Source: Roseateles sp966211105
GTDB lineage: Bacteria > Pseudomonadota > Gammaproteobacteria > Burkholderiales > Burkholderiaceae_C
Length of the DNA stretch: 64,000 nt
Reading direction: 5' to 3'
Assembly (NCBI GenBank): GCA_966211105.1
Contig: CBIHMU010000010.1
Location: 1-64,000 of the forward strand
Within the stretch, counting starts at the first letter, position 1, and the number at the start of each line of letters is the position of its first letter. Under the pieces are notes generated by a model that made no database searches, was not told where the DNA came from, and was given only the letters and a program-made list of their open reading frames with translations. The translations under genes and the position numbers were made by a program. Positions 16,767 through 25,600 of this stretch are shown one piece after another.

Positions 16767-19195
16767 TTCACCTCGATCACGGCGGGCGCCGGCAGCGTGG
16801 GCCGTTCGCCATTGGGCTCGAGCGAGACCGGCTGCGCCGTGCCGACGCGCACCTCGGCACGGCCCGCGGCCGCGGCCTTGAAGCGCAGCTTGAAGACCCC
16901 GCCCGCGCCCTCCGCCGCCGTCGCCTGGTTGCGCAGCACGCTGAGGTTGACGCGGCCCGGTTCGACGCGCTTGCTGAAGCTGGTGACGGCACCGCCCCTG
17001 CGGAAGTAGTCGTCCTCGTCCGCGTCGATCAGCGTCAGCTTGTCGGCGCTGTACTGCAGCTCGGTCATCAGGCCGCGCAGGTTGGCGTCACGCAGGTCCA
17101 GGCGGACCTCGACCGTGTCGCCCACCTTGGCCTGCGCGGGGGCGGCCAGCGACAGGGCGGGCATCTTGCGCGACGGCAGGTCGGCGACGCCCGGCGTGGC
17201 AGCGATACCCGCGACACCGCCGGTACCGGGCGCCCCAGGCGCCCCCGGCGCCGCAGTGCCCGGTGCACCCGATGTCGAGGGCAGACCCGCTGCTCCGGGC
17301 GTGCCTGGAACCCCCGGCACGGCGGGCTTGGCATCCGCCTGCGGCGTATTGAATTGCAGCCCGCCGACCTGCCGCAGCTTGGGCGACGCCTCGGTGCCCA
17401 CCCACATCTCGGACTCGCTCGCATTCAGTCGCTTGACGTTGCGCAGCACGCGCGGCGTGATGGCGAGCAGCAGCTCCGAACGCTTCCCGTCGTCGAGCTG
17501 GCTGGAGAACAGGCGGCCCAGCACCGGCAGGTCGCCGAGTCCGGGCACGCGGCTGGAGGTCGCGCGCTCGTCGCGGCTGATCAGGCCTGCCAGCAACTGG
17601 GTTTCGCCATCGCGCAGGCGCAGCAGCGTCGTCGCGTTGCGGGTGCCGATCTGGTACGCGATCGAGCCGGCCGAGGTCTTGATCGAAGTGCCCAGCGAGC
17701 TCACTTCCAGCGCAACCTTGATGGCGACCTCGTCGTCGGCAAAGATGGTCGGCTCGACGTCGAGCTTCAGGCCGACGTCGAGGTAGCTGATGCTCTCGGA
17801 GACAAAGCCGCCGGTGCCCGTGGTCGTGGACACGACCGGGATCTTGTCGCCGATCATGATCTTGGCCTTCTCCTTGTTGCGCACGCGCAGTTTCGGATTG
17901 GCCAGCGTGGAGCTGTCGCCGACCTCGCGGCGCAGGTTGACCAGGATGTTGTTCGGGTTGAGGCCGACGCCGATCCGGTTGCGGCCGATGTTCTCGAAGT
18001 CGGCGAGCGTGAGCTGCGACGAGTTCCCGGTCGGCAGCGGCGTCAGCGAGAACGAGGTGGGCAGCTTGACGCCGAGTTCCGTCAGGCGCGTGGCGTTGAC
18101 CTCCAGCACCTCGACCTCGAGCAGCACTTCGGGCTCGGCGCTGTCGAAGACGGCGAGCAGGCGTTCGGCGAGCTGGATGTTCTCGGGCGAGTCGCGCAGC
18201 GCCAGCAGGTTGGAGCGTTCGTCGACGAAGGGCTCGCGGATCTTGAGCATCGCCTTCAGGAAGGCGGCGGCGCCCTTGGGATCGCTGTTGGCGAGGTTGA
18301 ACACGCGCACCAGCTGCTCCTGGTACTCGCGGTGCTTCTCGGCGGTGTTGGGGTAGATGACGATGGTGCGCGAGTCGATGACCTTCTTCGCCAGCTGGTT
18401 GCTGGAGGTGATCAGGTCCAGCGCGTCCTCGACCTTGGCCTGGCGCAGCAGCACGGTGACGCGCACGTCGGCGCGCACGTCGCGGTCCAGCACGAAGTTG
18501 ATGCCGCTGTGGCGGGTCACCACGTCCAGCACGGTGCGCAGGCTGGCGTCGCGGAAGTCCAGGGAGATCGGACGCGACTCGGTCAGCACGCCGTTGAGCG
18601 CCTGGACCTGCGCGCTGCGCTGGTCGCTGAGCAGCCGACGCTGCAGGTCCTGCAGTCCGCCATGACGGGGGTTGTCCTTGAGCGCCTGTTCCAGCACGCG
18701 CAGCGCGCGGTCGGGCTGTTTCGCCTCCACCCATTTCTGCGCGGCGGCCAGGTCCGCGGCGCCCTTGCGTTCGAGCTCCATGTCCGAGAGCAGCGCCTGC
18801 ACGCGGGCGTTGGTCGGGTCCAGCTCGATGGCCTGGCGCAGCGTCGCGGTGGCTTCGTCGAACTGGCTGGCGGCCCGCTGCGTCAGCGCCTGCGAGATCA
18901 GGCGCATCTGCGCCTCGGAACGCGCCTGCAACAGCGTGGTGCGCAGCGCGGTGCTCTCGGGGTACTCGCGCACGCCGTTCTCGAGCGTGCTCATCGCCTG
19001 CTGGTACTGGCCGCCGGCCATGGCGCGGCGCGACTCGTCGCGGATGCGGTTCTCCGCGCAGCCGGCCAGGAGCAGCAGCACCGCGAGCGCGCCAGCGGTG
19101 CAAGCGGTTGTCGAAGTCGGGCGTTGGAGGACACCGGAACGAGCATGGCGGGAGAAGCCGGCGAGGCGGACGAAGCGGACGGATCGTTGAAGCAT
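16763..19195 (-). CDS. gspD: Secretin lipoprotein (GspD/PulD type) with C-terminal collagen-like linker and cohesin-like domain
   Basis: This 810-residue outer-membrane secretin has lipobox LLAGC with Cys46. Residues about 50-200 look TPR-like (MAGGQYQQAMSTLENGVREY, EATATLRQAIELDPTNARVQ). N-domains follow (ISLDFRDASLRTVLDVVTRH, FVLDRDVRADVRVTVLLRQA), then the secretin core about 330-600 (LEVEVLEVNATRLTELGV, VPGLGDLPVLGRLF, ELLLAITPRVLR). About 620-665 is a Gly-x-y run (PGVPGTPGAAGLP). About 678-800 is a cohesin-like beta domain (SLAAPAQAKVGDTVEVRLDL, MTELQYSADKLTL, GGVFKLRFKA). Cohesin-tailed secretins are known in some atypical clusters; the collagen-like linker is unusual. Confidence 0.93.
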   Translation of the reverse strand: MLQRSVRFVRLAGFSRHARSGVLQRPTSTTACTAGALAVLLLLAGCAENRIRDESRRAMAGGQYQQAMSTLENGVREYPESTALRTTLLQARSEAQMRLISQALTQRAASQFDEATATLRQAIELDPTNARVQALLSDMELERKGAADLAAAQKWVEAKQPDRALRVLEQALKDNPRHGGLQDLQRRLLSDQRSAQVQALNGVLTESRPISLDFRDASLRTVLDVVTRHSGINFVLDRDVRADVRVTVLLRQAKVEDALDLITSSNQLAKKVIDSRTIVIYPNTAEKHREYQEQLVRVFNLANSDPKGAAAFLKAMLKIREPFVDERSNLLALRDSPENIQLAERLLAVFDSAEPEVLLEVEVLEVNATRLTELGVKLPTSFSLTPLPTGNSSQLTLADFENIGRNRIGVGLNPNNILVNLRREVGDSSTLANPKLRVRNKEKAKIMIGDKIPVVSTTTGTGGFVSESISYLDVGLKLDVEPTIFADDEVAIKVALEVSSLGTSIKTSAGSIAYQIGTRNATTLLRLRDGETQLLAGLISRDERATSSRVPGLGDLPVLGRLFSSQLDDGKRSELLLAITPRVLRNVKRLNASESEMWVGTEASPKLRQVGGLQFNTPQADAKPAVPGVPGTPGAAGLPSTSGAPGTAAPGAPGAPGTGGVAGIAATPGVADLPSRKMPALSLAAPAQAKVGDTVEVRLDLRDANLRGLMTELQYSADKLTLIDADEDDYFRRGGAVTSFSKRVEPGRVNLSVLRNQATAAEGAGGVFKLRFKAAAAGRAEVRVGTAQPVSLEPNGERPTLPAPAVIEVK

Positions 19196-19207
19196 CGGGC
19201 GGGCGGA

Positions 19208-19816
19208 TCAGGGTGACGGCGATGCCGCCGGAATGCGGATCACGGTGCGCTGCTGGAGGGGCTCGTAGACGAGGCGGATCTCGTCGTCGGTGATGGCTTC
19301 GACGCGGTAGCCCTCGTCGAGGCGCGTGCCGGCCTCGACCAGCAGGTCCTTGTCGGGCCGCGCAAGGTAGACCTTGCGCTGGCCTTGGGGGTCGATGAAC
19401 TGGCCGAGGTAGCGGTAGTTCAGCGCCGGCGCCTGCGGTGGGGGCGGCTGCGGGATGGCGAAGGGATCGCGGTCGGCGGGCTCGAGGGGCTGCTCGGGCA
19501 GACGGGCAGGGACTGCCGCCAATGCGAGCGCCTGCCCCGGCGCGGCAGTCCGTGCATTCATGGGCACCGTCGTCGGCACCGTCGTCGGCGCGGTCGTCGG
19601 CATCGGCGGGCGCGGCGCGGGTGAGTTCGGTCCGCCCTGCCCCGGCGCCGGCGCGGTGGCGGCGACGACCGGCGGATCGGCGGGAGCGAGCATCGCCCAG
19701 GCGCTGGCCACGGCGCTCAGGCCGAGCGCCCAGCGCAGGCCGGGACGCAGGCCCTTGGCAGGAGCGTTGGTGGCGGTCGTCGCTGGGGTCGTGGAAGTGG
19801 GAGGGCGCTTGAACAT
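19208..19816 (-). CDS. PilP/GspC-like periplasmic connector protein
   Basis: This 202-residue protein has a Thr/Pro/Ala-rich start (MFKRPPTSTTPATTATN), a membrane span at about 28-46, a long Pro/Thr linker with TTVP repeats, and a C-terminal PilP-like HR domain (DRDPFAIP, LNYRYLGQFIDPQGQRKVYL, DEGYRVEAITDDEIRLVY). Such proteins join the inner-membrane platform to the secretin. ATG 19816 lies 10 bases after the previous stop. The repeat-rich linker probably varies in length. Confidence 0.7.
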   Translation of the reverse strand: MFKRPPTSTTPATTATNAPAKGLRPGLRWALGLSAVASAWAMLAPADPPVVAATAPAPGQGGPNSPAPRPPMPTTAPTTVPTTVPMNARTAAPGQALALAAVPARLPEQPLEPADRDPFAIPQPPPPQAPALNYRYLGQFIDPQGQRKVYLARPDKDLLVEAGTRLDEGYRVEAITDDEIRLVYEPLQQRTVIRIPAASPSP

Positions 19817-19826
19817 CGGCGCGCTT

Positions 19827-20717
19827 TCAGCGACGCGGCTTCGGCGCGGAGGCCGATGACGCGGAAGGAGCGGGTGATCTGACGGTCGCCGCCGGTGCGC
19901 TCGCGGCAAGGCCTGACCCCGTCGGCGAACCGGCGCCCGGCGCCGAGGAGGCCGAGGAGGCCGAGGCAGATTTGGCCGTCGACGAAGCGGCGATCGCCGG
20001 GCTTGACGCGCTGGAAGCGCTGGATGCGATGGCTGCGGGCGCGGTGGGCACCGCGACGATCGCGGCTGGCGACGGCTGGTCGGCCAGCGGCCGGCTCAAC
20101 CAGGTGGCGACCACGCGCGCTTCCAGGTCGCCTCCGGCGGGCGCCCCCATCGGACGCGCCGTGTTCATCGTGTTCATCGGTGCAAAGCCGCCGGCGGCGT
20201 TCGGGGCGGCGCCCGGAGCGCGCCGCAAGGAGATCTGCTGCAGCACGGCCTGCTGCGCATCGCGCGTGAGCAGCTCGGCGAGCACGGTCTTGATCGCGGC
20301 GTAGCTGCCGCGCAGGTTGACGTCCAGGCTCATGCGCCCGAGGGTGCTGGCGGTCGGCGCCTGATGGGCCGTGGAGATCGCGGTGACGAGCACGGACTGC
20401 GACTCGGCGGCCTCGCGAAGATGCGTGACGGCGCGCGCGGACGACTGCGTCAACGGCAGACGCGTGGCGAAAGGCGATGCATTGGCGGCCGGCGCCGTGG
20501 CGGCCTTGGCGCGCAGCGCGGCCAGCTCGGTGCGGGCGGCCTGCTCATGCGCGAGCGCGAGGTGCTCGGCCTGACGCGCGACCAACAGCAACGCGCCAGC
20601 GACCAGCGGCGGCACGAGCGCGACGCCCACCCACACGGCGGTCGGCGCGCGGGAGAGGCGCTGCTTGAGCGTGGCGGGATCCATGAGCGCCCGCCAGTCG
20701 ATGGCGCTCAGGCGCAT
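19827..20717 (-). CDS. PilO/GspM-like inner-membrane protein with Ser/Ala-rich tail
   Basis: This 296-residue protein has one membrane span at about 29-48, a coiled coil (EQAARTELAALRAKAATAPA), a PilO-like fold (SLDVNLRGSYAAIKTVLAEL) and a low-complexity Ser/Ala/Pro tail of about 80 residues. It is the first long gene of the secretion operon. The ribosome site is weak; a 23-codon frame with a strong site lies just upstream. The tail is partly coded by 9-bp repeats. Confidence 0.6.
   Translation of the reverse strand: MRLSAIDWRALMDPATLKQRLSRAPTAVWVGVALVPPLVAGALLLVARQAEHLALAHEQAARTELAALRAKAATAPAANASPFATRLPLTQSSARAVTHLREAAESQSVLVTAISTAHQAPTASTLGRMSLDVNLRGSYAAIKTVLAELLTRDAQQAVLQQISLRRAPGAAPNAAGGFAPMNTMNTARPMGAPAGGDLEARVVATWLSRPLADQPSPAAIVAVPTAPAAIASSASSASSPAIAASSTAKSASASSASSAPGAGSPTGSGLAASAPAATVRSPAPSASSASAPKPRR
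19942..19968. repeat. 9-bp tandem repeat (GCCGAGGAG, 3 units) in the PilO-like tail
   Basis: Two perfect units and one variant (GCCGAGGCA) code for SASS repeats on the minus strand. Confidence 0.8.
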
Positions 20718-20789
20718 GACGGGAACCGGGAGAAAGCGGGACGGAGGAATCCGGCCGGAACTGCTGCCGAATGCATGACGGGTTCCGAG

Positions 20790-20861
20790 CTAGGCGAACG
20801 GCTGCGCGGCACGCGCAGCGCGCCGCTGCGCGTCCGATACGCGCACGACTGACAACTTCAT
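20790..20861 (-). CDS. Short upstream frame, 23 codons, possible leader peptide of the secretion operon
   Basis: ATG at 20861 follows GGGAGGATCAC, one of the best ribosome sites in the region, and codes for MKLSVVRVSDAQRRAARAAQ plus three residues. Its stop is 72 bases before the PilO-like start, which has a weak site. It may be a leader that couples translation, or the strong site may serve an unannotated small protein. No homologue recognised. Confidence 0.35.
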   Translation of the reverse strand: MKLSVVRVSDAQRRAARAAQPFA

Positions 20862-20976
20862 GTGATCCTCCCTGATCCACGGCACTGGGCGCGCCGCGCG
20901 GCCTGACTCTTTGCGGCCAGGGCGCGACTTTACCGTGTCGGCATGGCGGATGGATTTCGGACACGCCTGCGGAGGG

Positions 20977-20993
20977 CTAGAGGATTGCCCTAG
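20977..20993 (-). promoter_or_regulatory. CTAGGG-type site upstream of the secretion operon
   Basis: The minus strand reads CTAGGGCAATCCTCTAG, an imperfect inverted repeat. Related sites occur at 10425 and 39461. It lies about 115 bases before the leader frame and overlaps the stop codon of the 58-residue gene at 20990. Confidence 0.4.
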
Positions 20994-21166
20994 GTCGGTG
21001 GCGCCTCCCCATCAAGCCAGCGGCTGACGGTGTTGGCCTGCGTGATCTCGTACTGGGCGAGGTCCTGGGGCCGGAGCGTGAGCCACTCCTCGGCGTGCGC
21101 GGAGACGGCGGTGAACAGGCCAATGGCGGCGAGGAGCGTGGAGAACGCGGAGCGGTTGAACGTCAT
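20990..21166 (-). CDS. Small exported protein of 58 residues
   Basis: The frame codes for MTFNRSAFSTLLAAIGLFTA, a signal peptide ending AHA, and then a short mature part starting EEWLTLRPQDLAQYEITQAN. GAAGG is placed 7-8 bases before the ATG. It starts 25 bases after the previous small exported gene stops, so it is probably co-transcribed. It is shorter than its neighbours and lacks Cys. Function unknown. Confidence 0.5.
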   Translation of the reverse strand: MTFNRSAFSTLLAAIGLFTAVSAHAEEWLTLRPQDLAQYEITQANTVSRWLDGEAPPT

Positions 21167-21191
21167 GGGCGGCCTTCGAAGAACGGGAGCG

Positions 21192-21560
21192 TCAGCGTTC
21201 GACGCTGAGCGTCCGGACGTAGGGAACTTTCATCGACCCATCGCCCCAGACGTCCTGGCAACCCGACACCCACGCCGCCACCTTTTTCCCGCTGCCCATC
21301 GCGAAGAGGAGCGTGGCATACATGGTCTTGAATCGCGGATCGGCCTTGTCGATCAAGATCTGGGTCCGGTTGCCCGGCGTCGAACACCCTTCCGTGTTGT
21401 CGGCACCGCTCAGGTTCACGATGGCGTGACCGGAATCGTGGAGGTTGATCGACAGGACGTCGTAGAGCCCGTTGTTGCTGACGGCATGAGCTGGGGTCAT
21501 GAGCCCCGCGAATGCCAGCGTCGCGACCGACGCGAACGCCTTGATGGTTTTAGTCTTCAT
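21192..21560 (-). CDS. Small exported protein, family B1
   Basis: This 122-residue protein starts MKTKTIKAFASVATLAFAGL with cleavage near AHA. The mature part contains LHDSGHAIVNLSG, EGCSTPGN, MYATLLFAMGSGKKVAAWVS and GCQDVWGDG. It is a clear paralogue of the next gene upstream (21567). The Cys, helix and GKKV-strand order recalls the B subunit of AB5 toxins such as SubB, but this is only pattern similarity. GAGGACAT precedes the ATG. Confidence 0.75.
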   Translation of the reverse strand: MKTKTIKAFASVATLAFAGLMTPAHAVSNNGLYDVLSINLHDSGHAIVNLSGADNTEGCSTPGNRTQILIDKADPRFKTMYATLLFAMGSGKKVAAWVSGCQDVWGDGSMKVPYVRTLSVER

Positions 21561-21566
21561 ATGTCC

Positions 21567-21926
21567 TCACTGCCCCATGATTCCGAGCGTCAGCGCCTTG
21601 GGAATGCGCACTCGCCCGTCCCCCCACAGATCGACGCAGCCGTCGACCCAGCCGTTGAGCTTCTTGCCTGACGCCGCCGCGGCCAGCGCGGTCGCATACA
21701 TGTACTTGAAGCTCGGATTGGTCTTCTCGATGAGCACGAGCTTCTCGTGCCCGGCCGTCGCGCAGCCGTCGGCATGGCCGACCGCGTCGTACTCGACCAT
21801 CGCGTGGCCGGTGTCGTGCATGCCGACGCTGACGACGGTCTGCGGGAGGTTGCCGCCGGCGGCAAAGGCGCAGGTGGTGGATGCGGCCAGCATGCCGACG
21901 CTGAGGAGTCGCTGGTGGATGTTCAT
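21567..21926 (-). CDS. Small exported protein, family B2
   Basis: This 119-residue protein starts MNIHQRLLSVGMLAASTTCA with a signal peptide. The mature part has MHDTGHAMVEYDAVGHADGC, YMYATALAAAASGKKLNGWV and GCVDLWGDGRVRIPK, nearly motif-by-motif the same as the gene at 21192, so the pair arose by duplication. A disulfide between the two Cys is likely. The upstream extension of the frame to 22328 overlaps another gene and is rejected. Confidence 0.75.
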   Translation of the reverse strand: MNIHQRLLSVGMLAASTTCAFAAGGNLPQTVVSVGMHDTGHAMVEYDAVGHADGCATAGHEKLVLIEKTNPSFKYMYATALAAAASGKKLNGWVDGCVDLWGDGRVRIPKALTLGIMGQ

Positions 21927-21928
21927 GT

Positions 21929-22273
21929 TCAAGTCCGTCGAGGAAGTCGGTCGCCGCCCATTCCGATGGAGCCGATCTGTTCGTCCCAGACCGGCGCATC
22001 GCAGTTCACGCCGTCCCGGCTGTAGCGGACGATGACTTTCCGGTTGGCCGTATAGGCAGCAATGGCGACGGCGATGGCCGGCTTGGAGAGCGTCGGGTTG
22101 ACCGTGGCACGGATCGAACCGCTCAGGTAGGCGTTGTTGATGGCGATGAAGAAGTTGCCGTCGACGTCGCTCCAGACCTTCGTCAGCTTGACGGGCGGGC
22201 ATTCGGTGTAGGCGTGGCTGGACAAAGGCAACAGCGCGGCGAGCAACGCCCCGGCGAAAAGTGTGCGTTTCAT
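21929..22273 (-). CDS. Small exported protein, family B3
   Basis: This 114-residue protein starts MKRTLFAGALLAALLPLSSH with cleavage after SHA. The mature part has TECPPVKLTKVWSDVDGNFF, LSKPAIAVAIAAYTANRKVI and NCDAPVWDEQIG, again Cys, helix, basic strand, Cys. It ends in DRLPRRT, two bases before the next start. It is the first small gene after the immunity-like gene of cassette B. Confidence 0.7.
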   Translation of the reverse strand: MKRTLFAGALLAALLPLSSHAYTECPPVKLTKVWSDVDGNFFIAINNAYLSGSIRATVNPTLSKPAIAVAIAAYTANRKVIVRYSRDGVNCDAPVWDEQIGSIGMGGDRLPRRT

Positions 22274-22343
22274 TGGGTGCGACTCCCTCAAAATATTTGC
22301 ATTTCGACCAATCGATCGATTTTTTCAAATGCTCAAGATTTTC

Positions 22344-22682
22344 TTATTCAGACTCTAGAAAGGCGTTTGGATCAAACCCCGTCGGCCAAGACTCGACATG
22401 AGCGACGAACTCCAGCTCGATTACGTCTGGATAAACCAGTGCAGCCATAAAGGACCCACCGTACTCCAGATCTCGATGCGAAAAGTTCCAATCCCGCTGC
22501 AGAGATCCATCAGTCGGAGGAAGAGGAGAAGCAAATTTAATAGTAGAAAAACCTCCTCCGTCGGTGAACGTTCGTTCAATCACGCTCGCCTCCCGAGCCG
22601 ACGCGGCAACAGCAATATCTACGGGCTCGGCACCCGGGAATAATTTAGTTAGAGCAAAAAGCTCTTCATTGGTAGGTCGCAT
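22344..22682 (-). CDS. Candidate immunity protein for the RHS toxin of cassette B
   Basis: This 112-residue soluble, acidic protein begins MRPTNEELFALTKLFPGAEP and has no signal peptide or membrane span. Its ATG overlaps the RHS stop codon as TGATG, so translation is coupled to the toxin. The gene and its downstream flank (22290-22690) are visibly richer in A and T than the neighbours, as immunity genes exchanged with toxin tips often are. No family recognised; immunity is inferred from position and coupling. Confidence 0.6.
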   Translation of the reverse strand: MRPTNEELFALTKLFPGAEPVDIAVAASAREASVIERTFTDGGGFSTIKFASPLPPTDGSLQRDWNFSHRDLEYGGSFMAALVYPDVIELEFVAHVESWPTGFDPNAFLESE

Positions 22683-25600
22683 CAGAACGGTTTCATGGTT
22701 GCCGTGGATATTCTAAATTCGCCACTCATTACCACGCCCTTAATACTCACTGCTATTCCGTCAAGCTTCACTGTTATCCAGCTGCCGGTCTGATAAACAC
22801 CCGGCCCGACAAAGGCCTGCGCGGCTTTGTGCATTTCACCCAACGCCAACTCTTCGGAGCCGAAGCGCTTAACCAAGGGATCCATCATGTGCTTGCTCTG
22901 GAAAATATGAGAAACCTTATTAGCGTCATATCCCAGATCAGTTGCCTTGAAAGCAGCTTTCCCTGCGCTTGCACACGCACACATGTTATGAACATACGCA
23001 GACGCGTGTCCCGCAAAGAACGTATGGAAGTCATCAACCGTCAGGTTGTAGGTCTTCGCCGTGCGTCCCAGCGTCTCCACGTTCACAACAGTGAGCATCT
23101 CACCGCTGAACGACGGCACCTTCATGCCGCGAATCAGCTTGACGGAGTCGACCCATCCTTGACCTTCCACCCAGAACGGATGGTTGTCAGACGATTCGAT
23201 GCGAGTGGAGCTTCCATCCTGCTTCAAGAAGGTCAAGCCGTACAGATGACGGTCCGGATAGCGGATCACGTCCGTCACCGCCTTCAGCGCCGTCACTCCG
23301 GACTCCGGATCACGCGCCTGCACCAGCGTGCCGACCTCGACGTCCTTGATGTCCATCAGGCCTGAGGCGGTCAACACCGGCGTATCTCCCACGAAGCAGC
23401 AGCCGCACGCATTCGCGCTTCGCTTCATGCGCAGGGCGATCTTCCCCAGCCCAGCTGCCGTATCGCCCGTCATGAACAGTGGCGTAGCCAGGATCCCGAC
23501 ACCGGCCATCCCCACATCGGCCCATGTCGAATGGCCGAACGGCAATTCCGCAACGCTCCAGATGAAATCGATGGTGTCGGGAACAAGGCCCAACGCCGGA
23601 ACCGTGCCCAGCCCAGCCAGTGTGATGTGCCCAGCCTTGCTTGCGCTCTCGTAGTTGAAGTTCTTCCAAGCCATCTGCGCAGCTTGCAATCCTGGCAGGC
23701 TGCTCAGCGCGCTCATGGCCTTGTCCACCAGCTTCATGCAATCGCCGTTGGCGCAGGATGCGACCAGCGGCTTGTATGACTTGGCCAGCAGAGTCATTTC
23801 CTTCGCGTACTGATTGATCCCCGTCTCGGAACGATTGCCCCAGTTGAAGCTGTCGCGTGGCGTCAGTTCGATGTTGATGGAGCCTGACGGCGCGTGATCC
23901 GGCGGCGGTGTGGACTTGCCGTCCACAATCACCGCAGGACAGCCCGCCGAAACAGCACCAGCAGTTGAAGCACACCCCGGATCACTGGGCGAGTACGAGG
24001 GATCCATACCGCTCAGGTCAGTCTGATTGAGCGGGTCGTTGAGGACATAGGCGTAAGCGCTGTAGTTCTGGGTATTGAATCGATCACCCAAGATCGGATC
24101 CGCCTGCATGAACACCCCGGCGTGGTCGTCATAGAGCCGGCCGTTCATGTTGATCAGGCCGATGTCGTCCAACTCCTCATGCCCCGTGAAGCCACGACCC
24201 GTGCTGGCCCGGACGTTTGAGCGCCAGTCAAGGATGAGGGTGCCATAACCGTCATAGCTGCCGTCGACCTGCCTGCGCTTGCCGAAGGGGTCATAGGAAT
24301 ATCGCGCCGTCATCGCGCCCGCATGATCCGACGTCGCCACAATCGAACCCTGATGGTTCTGGTGCCAGTACTCCAGCTTGTTGGCCGGCAGGACGCTCGG
24401 CTCGGACGGTGCGACCTGCTGGGCGTTCAAGACCGGTAGTTCGCCCGTGCTGGCAAGCACGCCCACCTGAATGCCGCCGACGGTCAGGAAATGTCGATGG
24501 CTGTTGACGCCGTTCAGCGTCTCGAGCTCATACCCCAAACCACCCACCGCATCCGGATGCAGGTACCAGAGCGTGCGAACGCCATTCGAGCCGACCCGCG
24601 TTTCCTTGATCCGGAACATCGATTCGTCGTACGACCAGGTGTACGACGCGCTCGAACCCGTGGCCGTCAAGACGCGGTCGTACTCCGTGTACGTCAGCGA
24701 GCTCACCTTCGCGCTGGTGCGGGAGAGCACGTTGCCGTTCAGGTCGTGCTGAAGATCGCCGCCCGCAATCGACGTCGGCCGATGCGCGCCGCGCACGCCC
24801 GCGCCTTGCGTCGGATAGACGTAGCTTCCGACATCGTTCTTCGACAGCATCATCCCCAGGGCGTTGTACTTCAGCTCAACACGCCGTTGCAGATTGGAAA
24901 TGGACGGCGACGACACCGTGTAGGCCCCGAGCCGATTGAGTTTGTCGTACTCGAAGGACTCACTGACCGCGACGCCAGCGCCGCCGCTGCCTCCGCCGAT
25001 GTTGTCGGCGCGCGAGGTCATCCGGTCCATCTGGTCCCACGCGTAGCCAAGGCTGACCTGCGTTGACAGGTCGGCGGCACGGACGTTCTGTCCCGTCACC
25101 CGGCCGATCGCATCCATCGCCGTAGTCGCGGTCATGCCGTTCGACAAGGCCGACTGCTCGACGCGTCCGTCCGCGCTTTGCTGACGCAGCGACCACAGCG
25201 GCGTTTCCACCGAGAGGAAACTTCCTTCCGGCCTCGCTCCGCCTTCAGTCCCTGGCAGCGGACTCAGGTTGATCGGCGTCTTCGAGCGCAGCTCCGACAG
25301 GAAGCCCAGCGCGGTATACGCGTAGCCCACCTTGAAGCCCGTCGGATAGGTTTCGCTCGCCACACGGCCCGTGGTCGCGTCATAGGCCATGGCCGTGGAG
25401 AACGACGGTCCCTGCGCGATGTCCGTGCGCGAGCTCGTCGGCCGACCATACGAGTCGTAGAAGAATCGCTTCGTCACGCCTTGCGCCGTGGTCGACTGGG
25501 TCAGCCGTCCCACGGCGCCGGTGCCAGCATCGTAGGACCAGTGGTAAGTGTCGCTGTCGGACTTCTGCTCTGCCTTGCGACCCAGCGTGTCGTAGGCAAA

